NCBI GenBank assembly: GCA_900550065.1
Contig: URQR01000011.1
Location: 1-23,583 of the forward strand
DNA: 23,583 nt
Direction of reading: 5' to 3'
Source of the DNA: an uncultured Eubacteriales bacterium
GTDB lineage: Bacteria; Bacillota; Clostridia; UBA1381; UMGS1253
A program made the position numbers and the translations under genes. The notes under the pieces are model-generated. The model had not been told where the DNA came from. It did not search any database and was given only the letters and a program-made list of their open reading frames with translations. Of this stretch, positions 14,405 to 21,969 are shown piece by piece. Numbering within the stretch: the stretch's first letter is position 1; every line of letters starts with the position of its first letter.

Positions 14405-14429
14405 CAAACGCCGCCCGCCGTACTATCAT
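14401..14429 (+). promoter_or_regulatory. Promoter of the URO-D-like gene, overlapping the XRE stop codon
   Basis: -35 TTGACA (14401-14406) overlaps the TGA of the XRE gene (14402-14404). After a 17-base GC-rich spacer comes TATCAT (14424-14429). The start is predicted near 14436, which supports ATG 14458 as the first codon of the next gene. Confidence 0.65.
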
Positions 14430-14457
14430 GGAAAAAAAGAGGGCGGGGGGATACAGT

Positions 14458-15564
14458 ATGAAGGAGATGACGAGCCGGGAGCGGCTGACACGGCTGTTTA
14501 ACGGACAGGAGGTTGACCGCACGCCGATTTGGCTGCTTGCGCCGTACCACCACGTGGATTTTTACGCGGATATTTACGATTTGCCGTCGTATGAGCGGCT
14601 TGTTCCGTACATTGACCGCTATTGTGACACGTTTGACCGGCGGACGTACGACACAGGCGTGGCGTACAACGCCAATCCGGAGATAAAACGGACGAAGCGG
14701 ACGGAAAAAACGCAGAAGGGCACGGCGGAAATTGAAGAAATTGCGTACAAGGATTTTGTACTGCAAAAGTCGGTCTACCGCGGAACGGACGGGACGCGCG
14801 TGAAGTATTTTGCCGAGGATATTGAGGATTTGAAGCGGCTGATTGACATTCCGTACGTGCCGCTCGCGCCGGACGTATCGGCGTATACGCGCGAGAAGGA
14901 GGAGCTTGGCGAGCAGGGGCTGATGATGGTGGACGTGGGCGACCCGCTCGGCGTGTTTTACCACATGCTCAGCGCGGAGGACTTTTCGATTTATTCGCTG
15001 ACCGAGTACGAGACGCTGCTCGAACTGTCGGACGTGGTGTATGAGCGGACGTATCATCTGTATAAATATTTGCTCGAGCGCGACGTCGGCGAGGTGTTCT
15101 TTTTGGTGGGGGCGGAGTTTGCCGGCCCGCCGCTTGTGTCGCCGGACAAGTTCAGCGAGCTGTGCGTCAAGTATGTGAAGGGAATCGTTGACCTAATCCG
15201 CTCGTACGGAAAGAAGTCAATTTTACACTATCACGGGCAGCTCTACGACGTGCTCGACGGCATGAAGCAGATTGGCCCCGACGCGCTGCATACCATTGAG
15301 GCGCCGCCAGTGGGCAACTGTACAATTGCGCAGGCGCGCGAGAAGCTTGGCGACATGATTTTGATTGGCAATGTGCAGTACGACGACCTTGCGCACCAGA
15401 GCCGCGAGGAAATCGAGGCACAGGTCAGGGCGGCGGTTGCCGAGGGCGGGGAGCAGTTTATCCTATCGCCGACCGCCGGGCCGTATGAGGACGTGATTTC
15501 GGACAAGATGGCGGACAATTATATTACATTTATTGAGGCGGGGATACGCTATGGCGGGCGGTAA
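14458..15564 (+). CDS. Uroporphyrinogen decarboxylase (URO-D) family protein
   Basis: 368 residues from ATG 14458, which has a G-rich ribosome site (GGGCGGGGGG) 7 bases upstream; the frame extends back to 14401 but that part lies in the promoter. The N-terminus (TSRERLTRLFNGQEVDRTPI) and C-terminal part (LHYHGQLYDVLDGMKQIGPD, then HTIEAPPVGN, then FILSPTAGPYED) are typical of the URO-D/methyltransferase superfamily. Heme-pathway HemE features are not evident and no heme genes are nearby. Corrinoid methyltransferases of this superfamily usually have His-x-Cys where this protein has His-Tyr-His. The substrate is unknown. It overlaps the next gene by 14 bases. Confidence 0.85.
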   Translation: MKEMTSRERLTRLFNGQEVDRTPIWLLAPYHHVDFYADIYDLPSYERLVPYIDRYCDTFDRRTYDTGVAYNANPEIKRTKRTEKTQKGTAEIEEIAYKDFVLQKSVYRGTDGTRVKYFAEDIEDLKRLIDIPYVPLAPDVSAYTREKEELGEQGLMMVDVGDPLGVFYHMLSAEDFSIYSLTEYETLLELSDVVYERTYHLYKYLLERDVGEVFFLVGAEFAGPPLVSPDKFSELCVKYVKGIVDLIRSYGKKSILHYHGQLYDVLDGMKQIGPDALHTIEAPPVGNCTIAQAREKLGDMILIGNVQYDDLAHQSREEIEAQVRAAVAEGGEQFILSPTAGPYEDVISDKMADNYITFIEAGIRYGGR

Positions 15565-15937
15565 GAAAGCGGCGGTGTGGTATCACGGCTCGAACCTGCG
15601 CCTTACGGTGCTGCGGGCGGGCAGCACCGTCACGAAAGACCGCGCGCTGGCGGAGGCGTTTTCGCACAAGCCGTCCGTTTTGTGCCGCGATGATGACGGG
15701 ACGATTTTGCACAATGGCACGGAACATGGCTTTCTCTATCTCATTGACGAGCCGGTTTCTGAGGGAGTCGATTGCTGCCAGCACCCGCGTTCGTCTATGG
15801 AGCCGGGGCTGGAGTTTCTGACGCAGCGTCCGCTGCCTCTGCGTCTTGTGGATGTATGCCCGCCGCCGGACGAAACCGAAGCGCGCCGTGCGGCGCAGGC
15901 CATACGGGAATTATTGCGAACACATCATAAAGAATAA
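15551..15937 (+). CDS. Small protein with possible ADP-ribosyltransferase-like motif
   Basis: 128 residues from ATG 15551, with GAGGCGGGG upstream; it overlaps the end of the URO-D-like gene by 14 bases. The N-terminus reads AVWYHGSNLRLTVLRAGSTV, then TKDRALAEAFSHKPSVL. A Tyr-His-Gly-Ser string followed by an Ala-x-x-Phe-Ser segment is the pattern seen near the NAD site of PARP/KptA-type transferases (H-G-[ST], then A-x-[YF]-F-[AS]). The rest is YLIDEPVSEGVDCCQHPRSS, then a C-terminal helix. No clear third catalytic residue can be placed, so the fold is a guess. It may instead be a protein of unknown fold. It is probably co-transcribed with the URO-D-like gene. Confidence 0.7.
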   Translation: MAGGKKAAVWYHGSNLRLTVLRAGSTVTKDRALAEAFSHKPSVLCRDDDGTILHNGTEHGFLYLIDEPVSEGVDCCQHPRSSMEPGLEFLTQRPLPLRLVDVCPPPDETEARRAAQAIRELLRTHHKE

Positions 15938-15970
15938 AAAAACAGGCGGTTTCGTTCCGCCTGTTTTTTG
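15936..15970. terminator. Bidirectional terminator between the 15551 gene and clpC
   Basis: AAAAAACAGGCGG (15937-15949) pairs with CCGCCTGTTTTTT (15957-15969) around a 7-base loop. A- and T-runs on either side suit both convergent genes. Confidence 0.93.
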
Positions 15971-15974
15971 TAAG

Positions 15975-15994
15975 CGTAAGGGTGCGCCCTTACG
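15975..15994 (-). other. Second hairpin just after the clpC stop
   Basis: CGTAAGGG (15975-15982) and CCCTTACG (15987-15994) form a perfect 8-bp stem with a 4-base loop, 3 bases after the clpC stop codon. It has no T-run and may protect the 3' end or add to the terminator downstream. Confidence 0.6.
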
Positions 15995-15997
15995 GAT

Positions 15998-18478
15998 TTA
16001 TACAACCGCCAGCTTGCCGTCTGCAAGGCCGACGGTGATACTGTCGCCTTCCTTGATGTTGTTTTCGAGCATCTTTTCCGCGAGTAAGTCCTCAATCTTG
16101 GACTGGATTGCGCGCCGTAGCGGCCTTGCGCCGTATACCGGGTCGAAGCCCTCCTTCGCAATCTGGGCCACGGCCTCGTCCGTAAACGTCGCAGTGATGC
16201 CGTTCTCCGCAAGCCGCTTTGTCAGCGTCGAGAGCATCAAGGACGCAATCTGTTTGATTTCGTCCTCCGTGAGCTGGTGGAACACGATTGTATCGTCGAC
16301 ACGGTTCAAAAACTCCGGCCTGAAGTGCTTTTTGAGCTCGCCGAGCACATCCTCTTTGATTTTTTCGTAATTCTTTTCGCCCGCGTCCTCGCTCGGCGCA
16401 GAGAAGCCAAGCGTCTGGCCCTTTTGCGCCGTAATCAGCCGTGCGCCGATGTTGGAGGTCATAATGATGACCGTGTTGCGAAAGTCGACGCGCCGCCCCT
16501 GCGAGTCGGTCAGGATACCGTCCTCTAAGATTTGAAGCAGGATGTTGAACACATCGGGGTGCGCCTTCTCGATCTCGTCGAACAGGATGACGCTGTAGGG
16601 CTTGCGCCGTACCTTTTCGGTGAGCTGACCCGCGTCGTCATAGCCGACGTATCCCGGCGGCGAGCCGACGAGCTTCGATACGGAGTGCTTCTCCATGTAT
16701 TCCGACATGTCGACCCGGATCATATCGTCTTCCGACCCAAACATTGCCTCGGCGAGCGCCTTTGACAGCTCGGTCTTTCCGACGCCCGTCGGCCCGAGGA
16801 AGATAAACGACCCGATTGGACGCTTTGGGTCCTTGAGGCCCACACGACCGCGGCGAATTGCCTTCGCGACCGCGGTTACAGCCTCGTCCTGCCCGATTAC
16901 GCGGGCATGGAGCGTTTTTTCAAGGCCGAGCAGCCGCTCGGACTCGTCCGTGGTGAGCCGTGCGACCGGGATATTCGTCCACTCCGACACAACCGCCGCA
17001 ATTTCCGGCTCGTCGACGCACGACTTTTCGGTTGTGTTTTTGTCCTTCCATGCATCCTGCTCGTGCTTTAGCGCTTCCTCCGCTTTTCTTTCGTCGTCAC
17101 GCAGCGCCGCTGCGCGCTCAAAGTCCTGTACCGCTACGGCGGACTCCTTTTCGGCTGTAATTTTTGCTAATTTGTCCTCCAATTCCTTCAGCATCGGCGG
17201 CGCGGTCAGCTTGCCGAGCCGTACCTTCGACGCGGCTTCGTCCACAAGGTCGATCGCCTTGTCGGGCAAAAATCGGTCGGTGATATAGCGTGACGACAGC
17301 TCCACCGCAGCGTCAAGCGCCTTATCGGTGATTTTGACGCCGTGGTGCGCCTCGTACTTATCGCGTATCCCCTTGAGGATTTGGACGCTCTCCTCCTGCG
17401 TCGGCTCGCCGACCGTAATCGGCTGGAACCGGCGTTCCAGCGCGGCGTCCTTCTCGATGTGCTTACGGTACTCATCGAGCGTCGTCGCACCGATTACCTG
17501 TATCTCGCCGCGCGCCAGCGACGGCTTTAGAATGTTGGACGCGTCGATTGCGCCCTCTGCTGCGCCTGCGCCAATGATGGTGTGCATCTCATCAATAAAT
17601 AGGATGACATTGCCCGCCTTCGTCACCTCGGACATCGCGGTTTTGAGCCGTTCCTCGAACTCGCCCCGGTACTTTGCGCCCGCAATCATGCTCGATAAGT
17701 CGAGTGTAAAGAGCCGCTTGTCGCGCAGTACTTCCGGTACGTCGCCGGAAACGATTTTTTGTGCCAATCCTTCGGCGACCGCCGTCTTGCCGACGCCCGG
17801 CTCGCCAATCAGACAGGGGTTGTTCTTTGTGCGCCGCGACAAAATCTGAATTACACGGGCAATCTCCTTGTCACGCCCAATGACAGGGTCGAACTTGCCG
17901 TCTTTTGCCATTTGGGTAAAGTCCCGACCGAACTGGTCGAGTGTCGGCGTGGCCGATTTACCGCCTTTACCACCGCCGAAGGCAGCGCCGTTTGCATTTG
18001 TGCCGCCCATGCCCTCTGGTGCGCCAGCGGCAGAGTAGCCCGAGATTGCGGATATAATTTCCGCGTAAAACGCGGTAAGTTCAATCCCCAGCTCTGTCAG
18101 AATTTTGACCGCGACGCTTTCGCCCTCGCGCAGGATTGCCAAGAGCATGTGCTCCGTGCCAATATAGCCGTGGCCGAGCTTGCGCGCCTCTGCAAAGCTA
18201 AGCTCGATGATGCGCTTTGTGCGCGGCGTCATCAAAAGCTGAGAATTTTTCGACAGCTCTGCCCCCTGACCCATCAGTGCGACAATCTTTTCGCGTACTG
18301 CGTCGTAGGTAATCCCCTTCGAGGAGAGCATCTTACCCGCAACGGCGTCGTCTACCGCGCAAAGACCGGCCAAGATATGCTCTGTGCCAATATAATTCTG
18401 CCCCAGTTCGCACGCGCACGCATGTGCGCCGCGCAGGGCCTCTTGTGCCTTTTGTGTAAATCTGTTATCAAACGTCAT
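15998..18478 (-). CDS. clpC: ATP-dependent Clp protease ATPase subunit ClpC
   Basis: AAA+ unfoldase that feeds proteins to ClpP. It has 826 residues. Two Clp N repeats are visible (RFTQKAQEALRGAH..., YIGTEHILAGL and YIGTEHMLLAIL). AAA domain 1 has Walker A GEPGVGKTA (about residue 223) and IIGAGAAEGAIDAS. A UVR-type coiled middle region (about 430-470) contains AVQDFERAAALRDDERKAEE. AAA domain 2 has GPTGVGKTE (about 560), IRVDMSEYMEKHSVSKL, GSPPGYVGYDDAG and VILFDEIEKAHP. AAGGAGT lies 8 bases before the ATG. It is the last gene of the ctsR operon, 64 bases after mcsB. Clients marked by McsB phosphoarginine are expected to enter through its N domain. Confidence 0.97.
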   Translation of the reverse strand: MTFDNRFTQKAQEALRGAHACACELGQNYIGTEHILAGLCAVDDAVAGKMLSSKGITYDAVREKIVALMGQGAELSKNSQLLMTPRTKRIIELSFAEARKLGHGYIGTEHMLLAILREGESVAVKILTELGIELTAFYAEIISAISGYSAAGAPEGMGGTNANGAAFGGGKGGKSATPTLDQFGRDFTQMAKDGKFDPVIGRDKEIARVIQILSRRTKNNPCLIGEPGVGKTAVAEGLAQKIVSGDVPEVLRDKRLFTLDLSSMIAGAKYRGEFEERLKTAMSEVTKAGNVILFIDEMHTIIGAGAAEGAIDASNILKPSLARGEIQVIGATTLDEYRKHIEKDAALERRFQPITVGEPTQEESVQILKGIRDKYEAHHGVKITDKALDAAVELSSRYITDRFLPDKAIDLVDEAASKVRLGKLTAPPMLKELEDKLAKITAEKESAVAVQDFERAAALRDDERKAEEALKHEQDAWKDKNTTEKSCVDEPEIAAVVSEWTNIPVARLTTDESERLLGLEKTLHARVIGQDEAVTAVAKAIRRGRVGLKDPKRPIGSFIFLGPTGVGKTELSKALAEAMFGSEDDMIRVDMSEYMEKHSVSKLVGSPPGYVGYDDAGQLTEKVRRKPYSVILFDEIEKAHPDVFNILLQILEDGILTDSQGRRVDFRNTVIIMTSNIGARLITAQKGQTLGFSAPSEDAGEKNYEKIKEDVLGELKKHFRPEFLNRVDDTIVFHQLTEDEIKQIASLMLSTLTKRLAENGITATFTDEAVAQIAKEGFDPVYGARPLRRAIQSKIEDLLAEKMLENNIKEGDSITVGLADGKLAVV

Positions 18479-18542
18479 AGTGCATGACTCCTTTCTATCG
18501 GTGAAGTACCGTTATTTTCTATCATAGTTAGTAAAATTCGTT

Positions 18543-19562
18543 TTATGCCAGCGCAGCGCGTATCATGTCGGCACGGCGGAGGTCGCGCGCCTCAGGCGTG
18601 ATATTCTCTCCGGCGGAGAGCGCAATGTGCGCCGGTTCGGACGCAATCATCAGCTTTGTCAGCGTGTGCGCGTCTGCTTCTGTTATGATTCCCATATCTG
18701 CGCCAAGCTTTACCTCGGATAAGAGCGACTCACACTCCGCGCTCGTCAGTTTTCTCGCGTACTTGAGTGTGCCCAGCGCGCGCCACAGCGTGTCGGACAG
18801 GCTGTCCGGGTTACGCTCGTAGAGCCGCTTGCGCATACCGCGCTCCGTTTCAATAATCTGCATCGTAATGTTTTTAAGTTTTTCAAGCGTCTGTGCCTCG
18901 CTGATACCAAGCGTAATCTGGTTGGAAAGTTGGTACAGGCTGCCTTTGGAGTCGCTCCCCTCACCGTACAGGCCACGGATTGTCAGGCCAAGTTTTCCAA
19001 CTTCGCCGGCAAGCTGGTTCATGCGTCCGGCAAGCTCCAGTGCCGGCAGATGCAGCATTACTGATGCACGCATACCGGTTCCGACGTTGGTCGGACAGCG
19101 TGTCAGGAAGCCAAACTGCTCGTCAAAAGCGTAATCGAGCGTTTCGCCAAGCATATCGTCGAGTGCGTCGGCGGTTTTGTATACGCCGTCAAGGTCGAGC
19201 CCGGGCGCAATTACCTGTAGGCGGATATCGTCCTCTTCGCCAATCATGACGCTGACGCAGCCGTCGCCGGAAAGCAACAGCGCCTTGTTTTTACCGCTTA
19301 ACATCTCGCGGCTCATGACGTGCTCCTCAACGAGCGCCTGCTTGTTTAAATCGGGGGCGTTGTCGAGATTTAAAAACTCGAAGCTGTGCGGCGTGTTTGC
19401 TGCCGCGGCCTTGATTTTTTCTATGACCGCCTTCGCGGTTTCATCGTCCCAATTCGCCGGAAACGGCGTATCGGAAAGGTTTCTGGCGAGACGGACGCGC
19501 GTGCTGACAACGACGTCACTCTGCTCGCCTTTTTTATCGAACCATCCGCGCATTCTACGCAT
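18543..19562 (-). CDS. mcsB: Protein arginine kinase McsB
   Basis: Phosphorylates arginine residues, marking proteins for ClpC, and relieves CtsR repression under stress. It has 339 residues and the phosphagen-kinase fold. VVSTRVRLARNLSDTPFP (about 18-36) is the nucleotide-binding start, VSVMIGEEDDIRLQVI is the active-site strand, and NVGTGMRASVMLHLPALEL (about 160-178) is the family signature. The C-terminal RDLRRADMIRAAL contains the RDxxRA string known in McsB as an allosteric phosphoarginine site. It overlaps mcsA by 8 bases and needs McsA for activity in the characterised homologues. Confidence 0.95.
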   Translation of the reverse strand: MRRMRGWFDKKGEQSDVVVSTRVRLARNLSDTPFPANWDDETAKAVIEKIKAAAANTPHSFEFLNLDNAPDLNKQALVEEHVMSREMLSGKNKALLLSGDGCVSVMIGEEDDIRLQVIAPGLDLDGVYKTADALDDMLGETLDYAFDEQFGFLTRCPTNVGTGMRASVMLHLPALELAGRMNQLAGEVGKLGLTIRGLYGEGSDSKGSLYQLSNQITLGISEAQTLEKLKNITMQIIETERGMRKRLYERNPDSLSDTLWRALGTLKYARKLTSAECESLLSEVKLGADMGIITEADAHTLTKLMIASEPAHIALSAGENITPEARDLRRADMIRAALA

Positions 19563-19944
19563 CTCCCTTCTGCTTAAGCGTATTTATTTGGTCGCGCAGC
19601 GTCGCGGCGCGTTCAAAATCCTGTTTTGCAACCGCCTCGTCGAGCTGTTTGCTAAGCTGTTCCAATTCTCTCTTTGTCTTTAGCTTCTCACTTGCGTTTT
19701 TCGCAATTTTGCCTGTGTGCAGCGCGTTGCCGTGGATGCTTTTGAGCACCTGCGTCAAATACGGTTTAAATTCCTCATAGCAGTGCGGACACCCGAGCCG
19801 CCCCGTCTTGGAAAACGCTGCGAGGCTCGTGCGGCACTTAGGGCATACAGCGTTCGGGACTGTTTGCTGTGCCGATGTGTGCGGTGTCTGCATAAAAAGG
19901 TTTAAGTCATCGCCAAAAAAGTCGGAAAACAAATCATAGAGCAT
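19555..19944 (-). CDS. mcsA: McsA, activator of McsB, with a single zinc finger
   Basis: 129 residues from ATG 19944, which has AAAGGAG 8 bases upstream; the frame extends to 19968 without a better site. One zinc module is seen: CPKC and CPHC about residues 35-54. The C-terminal UVR motif is ELEQLSKQLDEAVAKQDFER then AATLRDQINTL (about 90-122). Characterised McsA (for example from Bacillus) has four Cys pairs, that is, two zinc modules. Here the N-terminal module is missing and the protein begins at MLYDLFSDFF, which matches the linker between them. It overlaps mcsB by 8 bases, which supports co-function. Confidence 0.9.
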   Translation of the reverse strand: MLYDLFSDFFGDDLNLFMQTPHTSAQQTVPNAVCPKCRTSLAAFSKTGRLGCPHCYEEFKPYLTQVLKSIHGNALHTGKIAKNASEKLKTKRELEQLSKQLDEAVAKQDFERAATLRDQINTLKQKGDA

Positions 19945-19984
19945 ACTTCCCACTCCTTTCAAATCCACTCAATCGTTTCTTCTA

Positions 19985-20428
19985 TTATATTAGGCTAAGC
20001 AGCATGGTTTTAAACGTCTGCGCCCGGTATTGGTCTTTTTTCGGCTGTGCAAAGGGGATTGCCCGGTCGGTGAGGGCGCTGGCGATGAGCGTGTGTTCTC
20101 TTGTTGTCACGATACCGGCCTGCTCCATATTTTTCAGCATGGCCTGTACGGTTGCGTAGTCAATGCTTTCGCCGACAGAATTCACCACATGCATCAAATA
20201 GCCGCCGCCCGTATAGTCGACGCGCCGGATACGGATATATCCGCCGCCGCCGCGCTGGCTTTCGACGATATAGCCCCGCTGCCCGGTAAAGCGCGTGTCG
20301 ATGACGTAGTTGATTTGTGACGGCGCGCAGGAAAACTGCTGTGCAAGCTCGTTTCGCCGCAGTGTTACATCTGCGTCCTCGCGCAGCATATCGAGCAAAA
20401 ATTGTTCAATAATATCGCTGACTTTCAT
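19985..20428 (-). CDS. ctsR: Class III heat-shock repressor CtsR
   Basis: Represses its own operon and other clp genes until heat or stress. It has 147 residues. The winged helix-turn-helix has LRRNELAQQFSCAPSQINYV (about 23-42), with TRFTGQRGYIVESQRGGGGY then IRI; the Gly-rich loop (GGGG) is the thermosensing wing tip in CtsR. The C-terminal half, with MLKNMEQAGIVTTREHTLI, is the domain bound by McsB. GAGGTG lies 8 bases before the ATG. It is the first gene of ctsR-mcsA-mcsB-clpC, 40 bases before mcsA, and is preceded by two operator sites. Confidence 0.97.
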   Translation of the reverse strand: MKVSDIIEQFLLDMLREDADVTLRRNELAQQFSCAPSQINYVIDTRFTGQRGYIVESQRGGGGYIRIRRVDYTGGGYLMHVVNSVGESIDYATVQAMLKNMEQAGIVTTREHTLIASALTDRAIPFAQPKKDQYRAQTFKTMLLSLI

Positions 20429-20469
20429 TTTATAATCACCTCGATTGACAAAAAGCCTTATTTTTAGAC

Positions 20470-20486
20470 TTTGACTATCTTTGACC
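20470..20486 (-). promoter_or_regulatory. CtsR operator 1
   Basis: On the minus strand GGTCAAA (20486-20480), 3 bases, then AGTCAAA (20476-20470), an exact match to the heptad direct repeat (A/GGTCAAA-N3-A/GGTCAAA) bound by CtsR. It sits about +6 to +22 from the predicted start. Confidence 0.93.
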
Positions 20487-20498
20487 TTTTGTGATTAT

Positions 20499-20527
20499 AG
20501 TATAGCACCGTTGTTTTTTGTTGTCAA
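20499..20527 (-). promoter_or_regulatory. ctsR: Promoter of ctsR-mcsA-mcsB-clpC
   Basis: On the minus strand -35 TTGACA (20527-20522), 17 bases, then TATACT (20504-20499). The start is near 20492. CtsR operators lie on both sides, one downstream of the start and one upstream of the -35. Confidence 0.9.
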
Positions 20528-20545
20528 CCCTTTTCAATAAATAAT

Positions 20546-20562
20546 TTTGACTTTTTCTGACC
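20546..20562 (-). promoter_or_regulatory. CtsR operator 2 (one mismatch)
   Basis: On the minus strand GGTCAGA (20562-20556), 3 bases, then AGTCAAA (20552-20546). It is one base off the consensus and centred about 76 bases upstream of operator 1. It could support cooperative binding or looping over the promoter. Confidence 0.75.
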
Positions 20563-20674
20563 TTTAAAAACACAAAAAATTGTATAAATTACTGAAAAGT
20601 TTTGCCGAATGTGCTAAAATAAATATATATGGCAAAAGTGAATCACCGGATGCAAGATTTATTTTTGCAAAAAG

Positions 20675-20692
20675 ATTGAATTATTATTCATA
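20675..20692. promoter_or_regulatory. ARG box (ArgR/AhrC operator)
   Basis: TGAAT-TATT-ATTCA (20677-20690) is a perfect palindrome matching the 18-base ARG box consensus, including the flanking A/T positions. It covers the -35 box and part of the spacer of the argD promoter, where an arginine-bound repressor would block polymerase. Confidence 0.85.
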
Positions 20693-20704
20693 ATAGTGTA
20701 TAAT
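20676..20704 (+). promoter_or_regulatory. argD: Promoter of argD-argF
   Basis: -35 TTGAAT (20676-20681), 17-base spacer, -10 TATAAT (20699-20704). The start is predicted near 20711, giving a leader of about 30 bases. Confidence 0.8.
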
Positions 20705-20741
20705 TATGAAATCTGACAGAAACATGATAGGGGGAACCAAA

Positions 20742-21938
20742 ATGCACTTACAGGAAATCAAAGAGCTGGACAAGGCATATTATATGAACACCTTTGGCGC
20801 GCGGCGCGACGTTGCGTTTGACCACGGAAAGGGGATTACGCTCTATGACACGGACGGGAACGCATATACGGACTTTTTTGCCGGCATTGCCGTCAATGCG
20901 CTCGGCTACGGGCATCCTGACTTTGTCGACGCTTTGCAAAAGCAGGCGGGCAAGCTTTTACATACGTCGAGTCTGTACTATATTGAGCCGCAGGCGCGGC
21001 TTGCAGAAAAAATCGTAGAGCAATCCTGCGCAGACCGCGTATTTTTGGCGAATTCGGGCGCAGAGGCGAACGAGGGTGCAATTAAGCTTGCAAAAATATA
21101 CTTTTATAAGCAGGGGAAGACGGAAAAGACCGAGGTGATTACGCTGACGGATTCGTTCCACGGAAGAACGCTGGCGACCGTCGCGGCGACGGGCCAGCCC
21201 AAGTATCAAAAGCCGTACCACCCGCTGACGCCGGGGTTTACGCATGTGCCGGTGAACGACTTTGACGCGCTGCATACTGCGGTGACGGACAAAACGGCGG
21301 CAATTCTGCTCGAGCCGGTACAGGGCGAGAGCGGCGTACATCCGTGTGATTTAGACTATATCCAAAAGGTGCGTGCCCTGTGCGACGAAAAGGATATCGT
21401 ACTGATTTTTGACGAGGTACAGACCGGCGTCGGCCGGACGGGTAAACTGTTTGCATACGAGCACTTTGGCGTGGAGCCGGATATATTTACGCTGGCGAAG
21501 GCGCTTGGGGGCGGCGAACCGATTGGCGCTGTATGTGCAAAGGAGAAATTTTGCGCGTTTGAGCCGGGCGACCATGGGTCTACCTTTGGCGGAAACCCGT
21601 TTTGCAGCGCGGCGGCGTGTACGGTGTTAGATATTATCGCACGCGAAGGACTCGTGCAGAATGCGGCCGAGGTGGGCGCGTACTTTAAAGAGAAGCTTTG
21701 CGCACTTGCGGGGCAGTATTCCGATGTAATCAAAGAGGTACGCGGCCTCGGGCTGATGCTCGGGGTAGAATATAAGGAAGGGCTGGCGAAGGCGGTAAAC
21801 GATAAGCTGTTTTCGCGCCGTATCCTGTGTGGCAATACGGCGACGACGCTCCGCATTCTGCCGCCGCTGATTGTGACAAAAGCGGAGGTAGATGCGTTTA
21901 TTGAGCAGCTCGAAGCGGTGACCAAAGAAGTACAATAA
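20742..21938 (+). CDS. argD: Acetylornithine aminotransferase
   Basis: PLP enzyme of arginine synthesis that converts N-acetylglutamate semialdehyde to N-acetylornithine. It has 398 residues from ATG 20742, with AGGGGGAA 6 bases upstream; the frame extends to 20706 without a proper site. Motifs are FADSGAEANEGAIKLAK-like NSGAEANEGAIKLAK (about 107-121), SFHGRTLATVAATGQ, IFDEVQTGVGRTGKLFAYEH (about 222-241), and the PLP-lysine segment FTLAKALGGG (about 249-258). The C-terminal IKEVRGLGLMLGVE is typical. It is the first gene of an operon with argF and a GNAT gene. Confidence 0.95.
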   Translation: MHLQEIKELDKAYYMNTFGARRDVAFDHGKGITLYDTDGNAYTDFFAGIAVNALGYGHPDFVDALQKQAGKLLHTSSLYYIEPQARLAEKIVEQSCADRVFLANSGAEANEGAIKLAKIYFYKQGKTEKTEVITLTDSFHGRTLATVAATGQPKYQKPYHPLTPGFTHVPVNDFDALHTAVTDKTAAILLEPVQGESGVHPCDLDYIQKVRALCDEKDIVLIFDEVQTGVGRTGKLFAYEHFGVEPDIFTLAKALGGGEPIGAVCAKEKFCAFEPGDHGSTFGGNPFCSAAACTVLDIIAREGLVQNAAEVGAYFKEKLCALAGQYSDVIKEVRGLGLMLGVEYKEGLAKAVNDKLFSRRILCGNTATTLRILPPLIVTKAEVDAFIEQLEAVTKEVQ

Positions 21939-21969
21939 AATAGAAACCAGCAGGGAAAGGAAGTTAAAT

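Noticed and set aside
14320..15057. 245-residue leftward ORF opposite the URO-D-like gene
   Set aside because: Arg- and Val-rich antisense frame of a well-supported gene; no ribosome site or family motif.
17759..18487. 242-residue rightward ORF opposite clpC
   Set aside because: Antisense frame of clpC, which has full motif support.
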